Source: Oryzibacter oryziterrae (lineage in GTDB: Bacteria; Pseudomonadota; Alphaproteobacteria; Rhizobiales; Pleomorphomonadaceae). Taken from it: a stretch of 64,000 bases of DNA. Shown in pieces: positions 17,101-25,697 of the stretch. The stretch's first letter is position 1. Each line of letters opens with the position of its first letter. The stretch is taken from contig NZ_JAKJIC010000009.1 in the NCBI RefSeq assembly GCF_021864535.1, positions 124,001-188,000 of the forward strand. The letters are read 5' to 3'. The position numbers and the translations under genes are program-made. The notes beneath the pieces are model-generated. The model did no database searches and was not told the origin of the DNA. It was given only the letters and a program-made list of their open reading frames with translations.

Positions 17101-18777
17101 ATGTCATTTCTCTGCAAAGCAGCCTCTTGGGCTGTCTTGGTCGGCATGTTTGCCTTCCCCCCGACTGCCAATGCCCTGGGCCTGATCCATCTGCAGATCA
17201 AGGATGGCGCGTTGGCATTGAAGCCGCCCGTCATCTCCGTTCAGGTGACCATCGATCGCCCCCCCGGTCAGGATGGCGGTGACGCCACGCCTGGCAACGG
17301 CGGCCCACCGGATACGGGTGGCCAGACTGACGACGGCGGTTCGCAAGGCGGTGGCGTCACCGGCGGCAATGGCGGTTCAACCGACACGGGCGGAAACGAC
17401 CGTCCGACTTCGAATACGTCCCCCGAAGGCAGCCACGAGGGAGATGACAGCAGCCGAAACCTCTATCAGCCCGCGGCCATGGCAAAACCGAAGCTCCCGA
17501 TCTGCGCCGGTCCGGGACAGACGAACTGCCTCTGCGCGAACGGCAGTCTTGCCGGCGCCAGGGGATGCCCCGAACTGTCCCCCAAACCGATCGCAACCTC
17601 CAAACCGGGCAAGCCCAAACCCGCCAAGCCGGTGATCCGCGAGCCGGCAACCTTCTCCGATGCGTCCATCTCCTGCGTCGATGGCGACCTCTACGCTGCG
17701 CTCAAGGACGTCTATGGCTGGAAGCCGGGTCTGCGCCCGTGTGCCGGCACCTGCCTGCCCCGTCCCACCGGCAGCCTGAAGTCGCTTGATGACCTCTCCC
17801 GTCTGGCCAAGCAGAACAACATCAGCTGGTGCCCCGACGATTGCATCCGCATCTCGGGCTATCTGCCGCCGGAAGAGATCCTGTCCATCGAAAGGAAGAC
17901 CGGCCGCAAGTTCTGCGCGTCGGTGACCGCCCTCTCCTGTCAGGCGGATAGACTCGGCAGCGGACCGGCTGCGCAGGTGCATGAGAAGATCATCACCATC
18001 TATCGCGACGCCAAGGCCACCGCCCAGCCGACCGATCAGGTGCTCCTGGTCAGCGTATCCGGCTACGCAAGCCCGCTGCCCGCGCATGCCAGCGCCGTCA
18101 ACGACTTGGAGGCCATGAAGGCCGCCGTCGGCAAGCTCGGCTATGGCAAGGACGCTGTCCATCTCGCCACCGATACCAGCGCGGCCGGACTGAAGGCCTT
18201 CTTCGGCAAGGACGGACCGCTCGCCAAACTGCCGGCGAAATCGAACCTGACGGTCTACATCTCGGCCCTTGGCTATACCGATCCCGCCTCGGGCAAGTCC
18301 TATATCCTGCCCGCCAACGCCGACCCGGCCAAGCTGGGTGAAACCGGTCTGCCGCTGCAGGACCTCTACGAGGCGCTTGGCTCCGTCGGTGCCCAGTCGG
18401 TGACCGTCTGGCTGGAAGCCTCGTTCCCCACCTCGATCAGCGCCATGATCGATCCGCCGAACCTGCCGGAATCCCAGGCCGCCGTGCTGCCCGACCGGGC
18501 CATCGCCGGCCTGACCGTGCTCACGGCAGCCGATCGTGATCAGGCAACGCTCGTCGACCCGGACCTCGGAACCGGCCTGTTCACGCGTTACCTGCTGGAA
18601 GGCCTGTCCGGTTCCGCCGACGCGGCTCCCATCGGCAATGACGACCGCAAGATCGATAGCGTCGAGCTCTATGTCTACACCGCCCACCGCGTCCGCATCA
18701 CCGCCCGCAAGTCCTTCGGCCTCGAGCAGAAGCCACAGATCAGCGAGGCGCAAAACGCGCTGGTTCGGGCCTTCTGA
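17101..18777 (+). CDS. Exported pseudo-caspase: caspase-like fold lacking the catalytic dyad
   Basis: A 558-residue exported protein. The signal peptide is residues 1-26 (ends TANA-LG). A Gly/Asp-rich low-complexity linker (about 45-125: DGGDATPGNGG and similar repeats) follows, then a Cys-rich segment with PICAGPGQTNCLCANG, SCVDG, RPCAGTCLPR, WCPDDCIRISGYLPPEE. The C-terminal 250 residues resemble a caspase p20-like domain, but the GHG histidine is Leu390 (YISALGY) and the DACR cysteine is Ser441 (LEASFP). It still keeps the spacing between those motifs seen in the active neighbour. It is convergent with the caspase-FGE gene. The assignment is my alignment by eye. Confidence 0.65.
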   Translation: MSFLCKAASWAVLVGMFAFPPTANALGLIHLQIKDGALALKPPVISVQVTIDRPPGQDGGDATPGNGGPPDTGGQTDDGGSQGGGVTGGNGGSTDTGGNDRPTSNTSPEGSHEGDDSSRNLYQPAAMAKPKLPICAGPGQTNCLCANGSLAGARGCPELSPKPIATSKPGKPKPAKPVIREPATFSDASISCVDGDLYAALKDVYGWKPGLRPCAGTCLPRPTGSLKSLDDLSRLAKQNNISWCPDDCIRISGYLPPEEILSIERKTGRKFCASVTALSCQADRLGSGPAAQVHEKIITIYRDAKATAQPTDQVLLVSVSGYASPLPAHASAVNDLEAMKAAVGKLGYGKDAVHLATDTSAAGLKAFFGKDGPLAKLPAKSNLTVYISALGYTDPASGKSYILPANADPAKLGETGLPLQDLYEALGSVGAQSVTVWLEASFPTSISAMIDPPNLPESQAAVLPDRAIAGLTVLTAADRDQATLVDPDLGTGLFTRYLLEGLSGSADAAPIGNDDRKIDSVELYVYTAHRVRITARKSFGLEQKPQISEAQNALVRAF

Positions 18778-18801
18778 CATCAGGGTCCCCCGAGACAAGC
18801 A

Positions 18802-18833
18802 AAGGGCGACTGGCTTTTCGGCCGGTCGCCCTT
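18802..18833. terminator. Bidirectional terminator between pseudo-caspase and caspase-FGE genes
   Basis: A 13-bp stem AAGGGCGACTGGC/GCCGGTCGCCCTT with one G-T wobble (18802-18814 with 18821-18833) and a 6-nt loop. The stem ends in AAA/TTT on either side, so it can work in both directions for these convergent genes. Confidence 0.8.
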
Positions 18834-18865
18834 TCTGCATCTGTCAATAAGTCCGTGCCATGCGC

Positions 18866-20641
18866 TCAGTTGAACAGGTCCCGCAACACGCGCGGCACCT
18901 TGGGTGTCGGCACAGACGGCAGGCCGTCGACGAGCTTCTCGACCACATTCTTGTCCGACGCCTTGGGCAACTTGCCCGGCTTTGCCGCCGGCTTGACCGG
19001 AGGCACGGCAACAGCGGCCGGCACAGGGGCGGGAGCGATAACCTCGCCGGTCGTCTCGATCTCCCGCGCCACGCGGAAGCCGATCACGTTGAGCCGCTTG
19101 TCGGACGGATAGCTCGCCCGCGCCGCGCTGCGTGCGGCTGCCGGCTCGAAATACCAGGCGCCGCCCTTGACCACGCGCCGCGTGCAGTCACCGCCGCGCG
19201 AGGTGCCGTCGGCCGGCGCCCCCGCATGGTCAGGCGACCAGCAGTCGGCAACCCATTCGGCCACATTGCCGGTCATGTCCTGCAAGCCGAAGGGATTGGG
19301 CGGATAGGCGCCAACCTCGGACGTCTTGCCAAGATAGGCCGAGGCCAAGGTCACATCGCCGCTTTGGGAGAAGTCGACATTGGCGGCGCTCTTGGGCAGG
19401 CCGGTGCCGGTCGGATAAGGCGTCGTGGTCCCGCCTCGGGCTGCATATTCCCATTCGGCTTCGGTGAGCAGGCGATAGCGATGGCCCGTGGAAGCCGTCA
19501 GCCAGGCCGCATAGGCCTCGGCGTCCGCATGATCCACATAGATGACCGGCCGATTGCCACGACCCCAGCCGGCGTCCTTGGGCGTCTCGCCGGGACAGCC
19601 GCCTTCCATGCGGCAGGTCTCGAAGGCATCGAAGGTGATTTCGGTCTTGGACACGGCAAAGGGCTTGGCGATGGTCTCGTCCACCTGCGGCCCTTCGGAC
19701 GCATCCCGGCCGACTTCCGTCGCCGGCGAGCCCAGCTTGAACGATCCTGCCGGCAACACCACCATCTCGGGACAATCCGAGCAGTCGCGGAAGCTCGATC
19801 CGACGGAATGATCGGTCTGCGGTACCACCTTGGTGGCCGGCACGTTCATCACCACGCGCGTCAGCGGTTCGGCCTGAGCGCCATCGCAATTTTCGCCGGC
19901 CAGACAGATCTTCGGCGCGCCGCCGCGGCTCGTTACCTCGGGGATCTGCACGCCATCGGTGGCCACGCGCACATCCTCGGCCACCTGATCGAGCAGATCG
20001 CGGAAGGGCACCGTCTTGCCGTTTTCAAAGCGCGCGAGCAGCGCTTGGGTGAAGGGCGAGTGCTGGCCGGGCTTGCCGTCGGCGGCCACCGAGCCCGACA
20101 GCGTCGCACTGGCGATCAGCGTCGATCCGGAGGAGTTGACCCGCGTCAGGCCGCGAAAGCCCGAATCCTCCGTGCCCCGCTTGGGGCAGGACGGGAACGG
20201 ATCGGATCGGCAGGCATCGAGTAGCACCACCTTGGACTGCGCCCCGTCGGCCGCCTCGAACAGCGCCGACAGTGGCACTGATCGCTTTGCCTCACGGGTC
20301 TCGCAGGAAAGTTCCATGTCGACGGGCGCCAGCACGTCCTTGCCGTCAACCTCCATGCCGTGACCGGCGTAATAGACAACAGCCAGCTCCGCTCCGGACG
20401 CCTTCGCCTGGAAGGCTTCGAGGCTGTCGAGAAAATCGGCGCGCGTCAGATCGGTTGCCTCTTCCACGTCGAAGCCGTTGGCGCGCAGCATGCCGGCAAC
20501 GGCTTCCGCGTCATGCGTCGGGTTTTCAAGACGCGACAGCTTCTCGTAGCCGCCATTGCCGATGACGAGTGCCACGCGTGTCGACGCGTGGGCCGACACC
20601 GCCATGGCAAGCGTGATCATGAGCGCACTGAGCAGTCGCAT
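18866..20641 (-). CDS. Exported caspase (C14-type) fused to a formylglycine-generating-enzyme-like domain
   Basis: A 591-residue protein with a signal peptide (1-19). The caspase domain (about 21-250) has the intact dyad His94 (YYAGHG) and Cys144 (LLDACRSDP). The FGE/SUMF1 domain (about 288-527) has MVVLPAGSFKLGS, RLLTEAEWEYAARGG, GLQDMTGNVAEWVAD and VKGGAW. The two FGE catalytic cysteines expected just after GGAW are absent (GGAWYFEPAAARSAAR), so that domain is likely a binding module. A Pro/Ala-rich tail follows. Caspase-FGE fusions are known from alphaproteobacteria and other bacteria. The gene is convergent with the pseudo-caspase. Confidence 0.88.
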   Translation of the reverse strand: MRLLSALMITLAMAVSAHASTRVALVIGNGGYEKLSRLENPTHDAEAVAGMLRANGFDVEEATDLTRADFLDSLEAFQAKASGAELAVVYYAGHGMEVDGKDVLAPVDMELSCETREAKRSVPLSALFEAADGAQSKVVLLDACRSDPFPSCPKRGTEDSGFRGLTRVNSSGSTLIASATLSGSVAADGKPGQHSPFTQALLARFENGKTVPFRDLLDQVAEDVRVATDGVQIPEVTSRGGAPKICLAGENCDGAQAEPLTRVVMNVPATKVVPQTDHSVGSSFRDCSDCPEMVVLPAGSFKLGSPATEVGRDASEGPQVDETIAKPFAVSKTEITFDAFETCRMEGGCPGETPKDAGWGRGNRPVIYVDHADAEAYAAWLTASTGHRYRLLTEAEWEYAARGGTTTPYPTGTGLPKSAANVDFSQSGDVTLASAYLGKTSEVGAYPPNPFGLQDMTGNVAEWVADCWSPDHAGAPADGTSRGGDCTRRVVKGGAWYFEPAAARSAARASYPSDKRLNVIGFRVAREIETTGEVIAPAPVPAAVAVPPVKPAAKPGKLPKASDKNVVEKLVDGLPSVPTPKVPRVLRDLFN

Positions 20642-20824
20642 GTTTCACCCCCTGAAGCTCCCTGCCGATCAGGCTGAAGCACCCTGATTGACAGGCGGCG
20701 GCTCAAGTCTCACGGCATTGAGCCACGCCGACGCCCGGTTTGAACGCCCCACTACAAACGAATTGTGAACATATTACGGGATGCTCGAGCCGTCAGCACA
20801 AAAGGACAGTGCGCCAGCTCAAGC

Positions 20825-21817
20825 TCACTTCATCCGCAGTTCAGCCAGCATGTACCATTGCTCAAGATGATCGCGGACGATCGGCTCGTAGATCGCGTTC
20901 ATCCGGCGCACGGTCACCGCGATATTCTCGTTCTTGCTGCCGCTCCGCTCCGCCTCGACGGGCGGCAGGAAAGTCAGGCGGAATGATGTATCCTTCACCC
21001 TGACATTGAAGGCCGGCAGAAGTATGGCGTCGGTTGCCAGCGCAAACTTGGCCATGTTGACGATGTTGCCGCTCGCCGGCACCGGTCGGCCAAACAGCGG
21101 AAACTGGATGTTCTTCTCGTGCACCTCGTCGATGAACAGCAGCAGCACGCCGCGCTCGTCCTTCAACTTGCTCATCAGGCGGAAGGCCGTCTTCGGCCCC
21201 GGCGGCAGCATGAAGCCGCCATGCCGCTTGCGCACCCAGTGCACCATGCGGTTCTCGAAGCGATTGGGCTGCGGCTGGTAGACACCGCGGGCATCGGGCG
21301 CAAAATCGCGATGGAACACAAGGGCGATCAGGGCTTCCCAATTGGCCAGATGCACGCCGGTGATGATCACGGGGCGCCCAAGGGCCATCGCCGCATCGAA
21401 ATGCTCGCGCCCCACCACCTCCACATCGCCGCGCGGGTAGAAGCGATCCACCTGGGCGAATTCCACGAGCGCGCGGCCCGTATGTTCGAACCAGGCTGGC
21501 AACACCGCCTCGGCGGGCGTCGAGCCCGCGCCGCTGCGCTTGTGGATCAGCTGGATCATCCGCTGCATGCGACCGACGAACTTGGCCTTGCGATGGTGCC
21601 AGGCGGCAATGCGGCCGAGCCGGGCGCCGACGCGCGGCGTCAGGATGGGCGGCAGCAGCCTCAGTCCATAGTGCAGGGAGTAGGCATAGAGCCCCCAGAG
21701 CGGCGCCCAGATCCAATGCGCACGCCAGCGCTTGCGCCCCTCTGCGCCCTCTGCCAGCGCGGCGAGCGGAACAGGCTCGGGCTCCGGCGCCCGGGTCTCG
21801 GAGAAGGGAATGGTCAC
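20825..21817 (-). CDS. LpxL/HtrB-type lysophospholipid/lipid A acyltransferase
   Basis: A 330-residue acyltransferase of the LpxL/HtrB superfamily. The catalytic H-x4-E motif is GVHLANWEALIAL and a membrane segment lies near the N-terminus (WIWAPLWGLYAYSLHYGLRLL). Family members add secondary acyl chains to lipid A or acylate other membrane lipids; the acceptor here is unknown. It lies 14 bp downstream of a P450 gene on the same strand, so the two may act on the same lipid. Confidence 0.85.
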   Translation of the reverse strand: MTIPFSETRAPEPEPVPLAALAEGAEGRKRWRAHWIWAPLWGLYAYSLHYGLRLLPPILTPRVGARLGRIAAWHHRKAKFVGRMQRMIQLIHKRSGAGSTPAEAVLPAWFEHTGRALVEFAQVDRFYPRGDVEVVGREHFDAAMALGRPVIITGVHLANWEALIALVFHRDFAPDARGVYQPQPNRFENRMVHWVRKRHGGFMLPPGPKTAFRLMSKLKDERGVLLLFIDEVHEKNIQFPLFGRPVPASGNIVNMAKFALATDAILLPAFNVRVKDTSFRLTFLPPVEAERSGSKNENIAVTVRRMNAIYEPIVRDHLEQWYMLAELRMK

Positions 21818-21831
21818 CGCTGCCCCCGCTC

Positions 21832-23265
21832 TCAGGCCGCCTTGGCGCGGCGATGGATCCGCATGGGAAGCGTGTCGCCCGGTCGCAGCGTCAACCGGCA
21901 GACCGCCTGCACATGGGCGTCTTCGCCGAGCTGCAGGTCGAAATGCCGCGCCAGCATGGCCAGCGCCAGGATGGCCTCGGTCAGACCGAAGGTCAGCCCG
22001 GCGCAGACGCGCGGGCCGGTCGAGAAGGGAATATAGGCATACTTGCCCGGCTTCTCGGTGGCCGTCGGCATGAAGCGATCGGGCACGAAGGCATCCGGCT
22101 GCTTCCAGAGCTTCGGGTTGCGATGCAGCAGCCAGGGCGAGACCAGCAGGATCGTCCCCTTCTTGACGGGCTTGCCGTTGACGGTCTCGTCGCGCAAGGC
22201 CTCGCGGGCCAGCAGCGGCACCGGCGGATAGAGCCGCAGCGTCTCCTCGATGATCGCCCGGGTGAACTCCAGCTTGGCGAGATCCTGGTGCGTCGGCTCG
22301 CGATCGCCGAGTGCTGCGTCCACTTCCTTGTGCAGACGCGCCCGCACGTCGGCGTCCTGAGACACCAGATACCAGGCCCAGGCCAGCGTCGTGGCCGTGG
22401 TCTCATAGCCGGCCATGAAGATCACCGCCGCCTCGTTGCGGATCGCGTCGCGGCTGAGCGGCTGGCCGTGGCTGTCCTTGGCCTTGAGCAGCGAGGAGAT
22501 GATGGAATCGTCCCGCCCCGTCTCGGCGATGGAGGCAATGATCTCGTTCACCGGCGCCAGGATTCGGTTGCCGGCGTTGCGGATCAGCCGGCTGCGGTGA
22601 CGCGGCACCCAGTCGGGCAGGCCGAGCAGCGACATGACGTCGATCTGGTCGATATGCCGCTGATAGTCGAAGAAGCCACCAACGATCTCGTCCGCATGAT
22701 GCCGGCTGAGCGTGCTGCCGAACACCGATTTGCAGATGACCCCAGCGGTCAGCCGCGCCATTTCCGACAGCACGTCCACCGTCTGGCCGTCGGGCTGGCT
22801 GAACCATTCCTCGCGCCGCTCACCGATCACGCTGATCATGGTCGGCAGGAACTCGCCAAGCCTGTTGGTATGGATGATGGGACCGACGATCTTGCGCCGT
22901 TCCTCCCATACCTTGCCGTCCGACACGAACAGTCCGTCACCGAGCAACGGCTGAAGCGCATGCCGCATCTGCGGGCTCTTGCGCTGGAAGGCAGTATGCT
23001 TCTTGACGAAGGCTTCCTGCACCATCTCCGGCACGTTGATCAGCATCACCGGCCGACGGATCAACTTGCCATCGATCTGCGCGTTGCCATAGGCGCGCTT
23101 GGGAAAGATCGCGAGGAAATTGTTGCGCGCCACCTTGATGAGGTCGATGAAATGCAGCCACTTCTCCGGTCGCTCGGGATAGGGCGGAACAAAGGGCTTG
23201 GCCTTGCGAGCCGCCGGCTTTGGCGCTGCGCCGGCCGCTCCGGCTTCCAAAGTCATGTTGTCCAT
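21832..23265 (-). CDS. Cytochrome P450
   Basis: A 477-residue P450. The I-helix oxygen motif is FMAGYETTATTLAW, the ExxR motif is EETLR, and the heme-binding loop is FSTGPRVCAG with axial Cys421. It has no membrane anchor (the N-terminus is Ala/Pro/Lys-rich). The I-helix and heme loop fit the CYP4/CYP102-like bacterial group, whose members often hydroxylate fatty acids, but this is an inference. The gene is transcribed with the acyltransferase. No ferredoxin or reductase gene is adjacent. Confidence 0.92.
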   Translation of the reverse strand: MDNMTLEAGAAGAAPKPAARKAKPFVPPYPERPEKWLHFIDLIKVARNNFLAIFPKRAYGNAQIDGKLIRRPVMLINVPEMVQEAFVKKHTAFQRKSPQMRHALQPLLGDGLFVSDGKVWEERRKIVGPIIHTNRLGEFLPTMISVIGERREEWFSQPDGQTVDVLSEMARLTAGVICKSVFGSTLSRHHADEIVGGFFDYQRHIDQIDVMSLLGLPDWVPRHRSRLIRNAGNRILAPVNEIIASIAETGRDDSIISSLLKAKDSHGQPLSRDAIRNEAAVIFMAGYETTATTLAWAWYLVSQDADVRARLHKEVDAALGDREPTHQDLAKLEFTRAIIEETLRLYPPVPLLAREALRDETVNGKPVKKGTILLVSPWLLHRNPKLWKQPDAFVPDRFMPTATEKPGKYAYIPFSTGPRVCAGLTFGLTEAILALAMLARHFDLQLGEDAHVQAVCRLTLRPGDTLPMRIHRRAKAA

Positions 23266-23421
23266 CGACGCCTCAAATCACAAACGCTCTGAAATCCGCT
23301 GGCTGTCCCGCACTGCGGGCCAATCACGTGCCTTGCTGCCTGTTTACCGAAGTCGCGGCAAACGCGCCATCCCTTCAGCCAACACCTCTGCCGACAAAAC
23401 AACGTGAGGGCCGTGTTTGCC

Positions 23422-23450
23422 TTGCGCTTGCGCCTGATTTCCGCTATAGC
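23422..23450 (+). promoter_or_regulatory. Candidate rplY promoter
   Basis: TTGCGC (23422-23427), a 17-bp spacer and TATAGC (23445-23450) precede rplY by about 95 bp. It matches a housekeeping promoter moderately well. The leader (about 23451-23545) contains a hairpin listed separately. Confidence 0.45.
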
Positions 23451-23488
23451 CCGCCCGTCCGCGCCGACCCCCCTGGAGGGAGCGCCGG

Positions 23489-23525
23489 ACCGATGGCAAC
23501 CGCATCGGTCGCTATTGTCGTTTTT
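23489..23525 (+). promoter_or_regulatory. Leader hairpin upstream of rplY, possible attenuator
   Basis: ACCGATG/CATCGGT (23489-23495 with 23503-23509) forms a 7-bp stem with a 7-nt loop, followed 11 bases later by a five-T run at 23521. It looks like a weak terminator or an attenuator in the rplY leader. Confidence 0.35.
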
Positions 23526-23545
23526 GCATAGGAAGGCAACATATC

Positions 23546-24130
23546 ATGGCTCAGACCTACGAGCTCGAAGCCTCCGCGCGCGAACGGGTGGGAAAGGGGT
23601 CCGCCCGTGCTCTCCGCCGCGAGGGAAAGATTCCCGCCGTGATCTACGGCGACAAGCAGGCCCCGCTCTCCATCGCCGTCAACGCGAAGGAAGTGTTCCT
23701 GAAGCTGCATGCCGGTGGCTTCAAGACCAATGTCGCGACCATCAAGGTCGACGGCACCCCGATCAAGGTCCTGCCGCGCGACTATCAGCTGGATCCGGTC
23801 CGTGACACGCTCGTGCACGTCGACTTCATCCGCGTCACCGACAGCACCAAGCTGACCGTGAACGTGCCGGTGCAGTTCATCAACCAGGAGCTCTCGCCTG
23901 GCCTCAAGCGCGGTGGCGTTCTCAACGTCGTCGCCCATGAAGTCAAGCTGACCGTGACCGCCAACGCGATCCCGCAGCATGTGGTTGTCGATCTGCAGAC
24001 CGCCGACATCGGCGACTCGATCCACATCTCCGCCGTGAAGCTGCCGGAAGGCGCCACCGTCGTCGAGCAGGGCGATTTCACCATCGCCTCGGTGACCGGT
24101 TCGTCCGCCTCCCAGTCCGCCGGCGCCTGA
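23546..24130 (+). CDS. rplY: 50S ribosomal protein L25/general stress protein Ctc
   Basis: A 194-residue long-form L25 (Ctc type), which binds 5S rRNA. The N-terminal 5S-binding domain (1-95) starts with [33 protein letters not shown]-terminal beta domain follows, ending in [14 protein letters not shown] ribosome site AGGAAGG precedes the ATG. Its C-terminal region is longer than E. coli L25, as normal for Ctc-type proteins. A repeat and a terminator separate it from pth. Confidence 0.95.
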   Translation: MAQTYELEASARERVGKGSARALRREGKIPAVIYGDKQAPLSIAVNAKEVFLKLHAGGFKTNVATIKVDGTPIKVLPRDYQLDPVRDTLVHVDFIRVTDSTKLTVNVPVQFINQELSPGLKRGGVLNVVAHEVKLTVTANAIPQHVVVDLQTADIGDSIHISAVKLPEGATVVEQGDFTIASVTGSSASQSAGA

Positions 24131-24149
24131 TCGCCCGGTTGACCGATTA

Positions 24150-24256
24150 TGCCAAGTGGCATGGAAATGACACTTGGCGTGCTGCTTTCGAATTTCTCGT
24201 GCCCCTGGTGCAAATGAGAAATTCGAAATGTCTTCAACGAGCCGATGCGTCAGCAT
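24150..24256. repeat. Intergenic hairpin repeat, copy 2
   Basis: Second copy of the element at 7229-7335. The arms are 24187-24200 and 24214-24227 around a 13-nt loop; pairing is 13 of 14. Relative to copy 1, one G-C pair is replaced by T-A in both arms, which is covariation. The tail GAGCCGATGCGTCAGCATC is identical. The upstream mini-hairpin here is an 8-bp stem GCCAAGTG/CACTTGGC (24151-24178). It lies between rplY and pth. Confidence 0.75.
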
Positions 24257-24278
24257 CCTGGCGAGTTGGCTTTGCCAG

Positions 24279-24308
24279 GGTTCCGGTCGCAAGATCGGAA
24301 CCTTTTTT
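24279..24308 (+). terminator. Rho-independent terminator after rplY, before pth
   Basis: GGTTCCG/CGGAACC (24279-24285 with 24296-24302), then six T. It lies 15 bases ahead of the pth start, so it ends the rplY transcript, or gates read-through into pth. Confidence 0.8.
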
Positions 24309-24323
24309 CATTTGGAGGCATGC

Positions 24324-25055
24324 GTGCTCATTCTCGTCGGTCTCGGCAATCCTGGCCCCAAATATGCCGGCAATCGCCACAACATCGGCTTCATGGCGGC
24401 GGACGCCGTTCACGCGCGCCATCGCTTCCCGGCCTGGCGCAAGAACTTCCAGGCCGAAGTCTCCGAGGGCACGATCGGCGGCGAGCGCGTGCTCCTCATG
24501 AAACCGCAGACCTACATGAACGAGAGCGGCCGATCCGTTGGCGACGCCGTGCGGTTTCTCAAGCTGCAGCCCGCCGACGTCGTCGTCATGCATGACGAAC
24601 TCGACCTGCCGCCCGGCAAGCTGCGCATGAAACTCGGCGGCGGCCATGGCGGTCACAACGGCCTCCGCTCCATCTCCTCGCAGATCACCGACGCCTACCG
24701 CCGCATGCGCCTGGGCATCGGTCACCCCGGCGTCAAGGAACTCGTCCACGCCCATGTGCTCGGCGACTTCGCCAAGGCCGACCGCGACTGGCTCGACCAG
24801 CTGCTGACCGCCATCGCCGACAATGCCGACGATCTCGCCAAGGGTCAGGACGCCACGTTCGCCAACCGCATCCACCTGATCACCGAGCCCAAGAAGGAGC
24901 GCAAGCCGAAGACCGAGGCCGCAGCACCCGCGGGCGAGGCAACAGCAGCTCCGGCCAAGACGGACGAAGCCGCGCCACAGGAGAAAAACTCCATGGCCGC
25001 CGTGCTGCGCGGCCTGCTGGCAGGCCAGAAGCCGACTCGGAAAGGGCCAAGGTAG
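24324..25055 (+). CDS. pth: Peptidyl-tRNA hydrolase
   Basis: Pth recycles peptidyl-tRNA released from stalled ribosomes. The 243-residue protein has [22 protein letters not shown] with the catalytic His in [34 protein letters not shown] and [11 protein letters not shown]. The start is GTG at 24324 ([11 protein letters not shown]), with GGAGG five bases upstream. A 50-residue Lys/Ala-rich C-terminal extension beyond the usual fold is present. rplY-pth order is common in alphaproteobacteria. Confidence 0.94.
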   Translation: MLILVGLGNPGPKYAGNRHNIGFMAADAVHARHRFPAWRKNFQAEVSEGTIGGERVLLMKPQTYMNESGRSVGDAVRFLKLQPADVVVMHDELDLPPGKLRMKLGGGHGGHNGLRSISSQITDAYRRMRLGIGHPGVKELVHAHVLGDFAKADRDWLDQLLTAIADNADDLAKGQDATFANRIHLITEPKKERKPKTEAAAPAGEATAAPAKTDEAAPQEKNSMAAVLRGLLAGQKPTRKGPR

Positions 25056-25098
25056 GACGCAGACCTCAGCCATCCCATGGCAGCGGAGACAGGCACCG

Positions 25099-25584
25099 AT
25101 GCGTATCGCAAGTCTGAAGGAAAATCCGGCGTGGGCCGACATCATCGCCAATCGCTGCTGGCACGCCTGGTGGACCGACAGCGGCGTCTCCCTGACCGAC
25201 TATCGCGCCGGAATGGACGCCATGATATCGGGCAACGGAATCCCTCTGGCCCTGGTGGCCCACGATGAGGGGCGCTATCTCGGCTCTGTCTTCCTGATCG
25301 ACAACGATCTCGATGCCCGCCCCACCCTCAAGCCGTGGATCGCGGCCCTTTGGGTCGAGCCGTCAGAAAGACGCCGGGGAATAGCCTCGCAGCTCATCCA
25401 GGCTGCACGAGAGGAAGCCCGACGGCTCGAGCACGCCACGGGTTATCTCTGCGCCACCGAAGACAAGACGGCCTTCTATCTCTCCCGCGGCTTCCGCCTG
25501 ATCGAGCGCGACGTGGACGGACTGAATGTGTTCATGATCCCGTCTCAAGGCGAGGCGACCGAAGGCGGCTCGAAAACGCCGTGA
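25099..25584 (+). CDS. GNAT family N-acetyltransferase
   Basis: A 161-residue GNAT protein. The acetyl-CoA binding motif A is IAALWVEPSERRRGIASQLIQAA (the R/Q-x-x-G-x-G/A loop is RRRGIA), and motif B is FYLSRGFRLIER. A single domain fills the protein. The acceptor is unknown. It follows pth by 43 bp and may be co-transcribed. Confidence 0.85.
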   Translation: MRIASLKENPAWADIIANRCWHAWWTDSGVSLTDYRAGMDAMISGNGIPLALVAHDEGRYLGSVFLIDNDLDARPTLKPWIAALWVEPSERRRGIASQLIQAAREEARRLEHATGYLCATEDKTAFYLSRGFRLIERDVDGLNVFMIPSQGEATEGGSKTP

Positions 25585-25697
25585 GTTTGTAGTCCTGAAT
25601 TGCCCCATGACCGTCCGATCCTGCACGATCGGACGCGTTGAGACAGCTGAACCCGCTAGCAGACGAGCGTCGCTGTTCCTGCTTCAACGGAGTTCAA

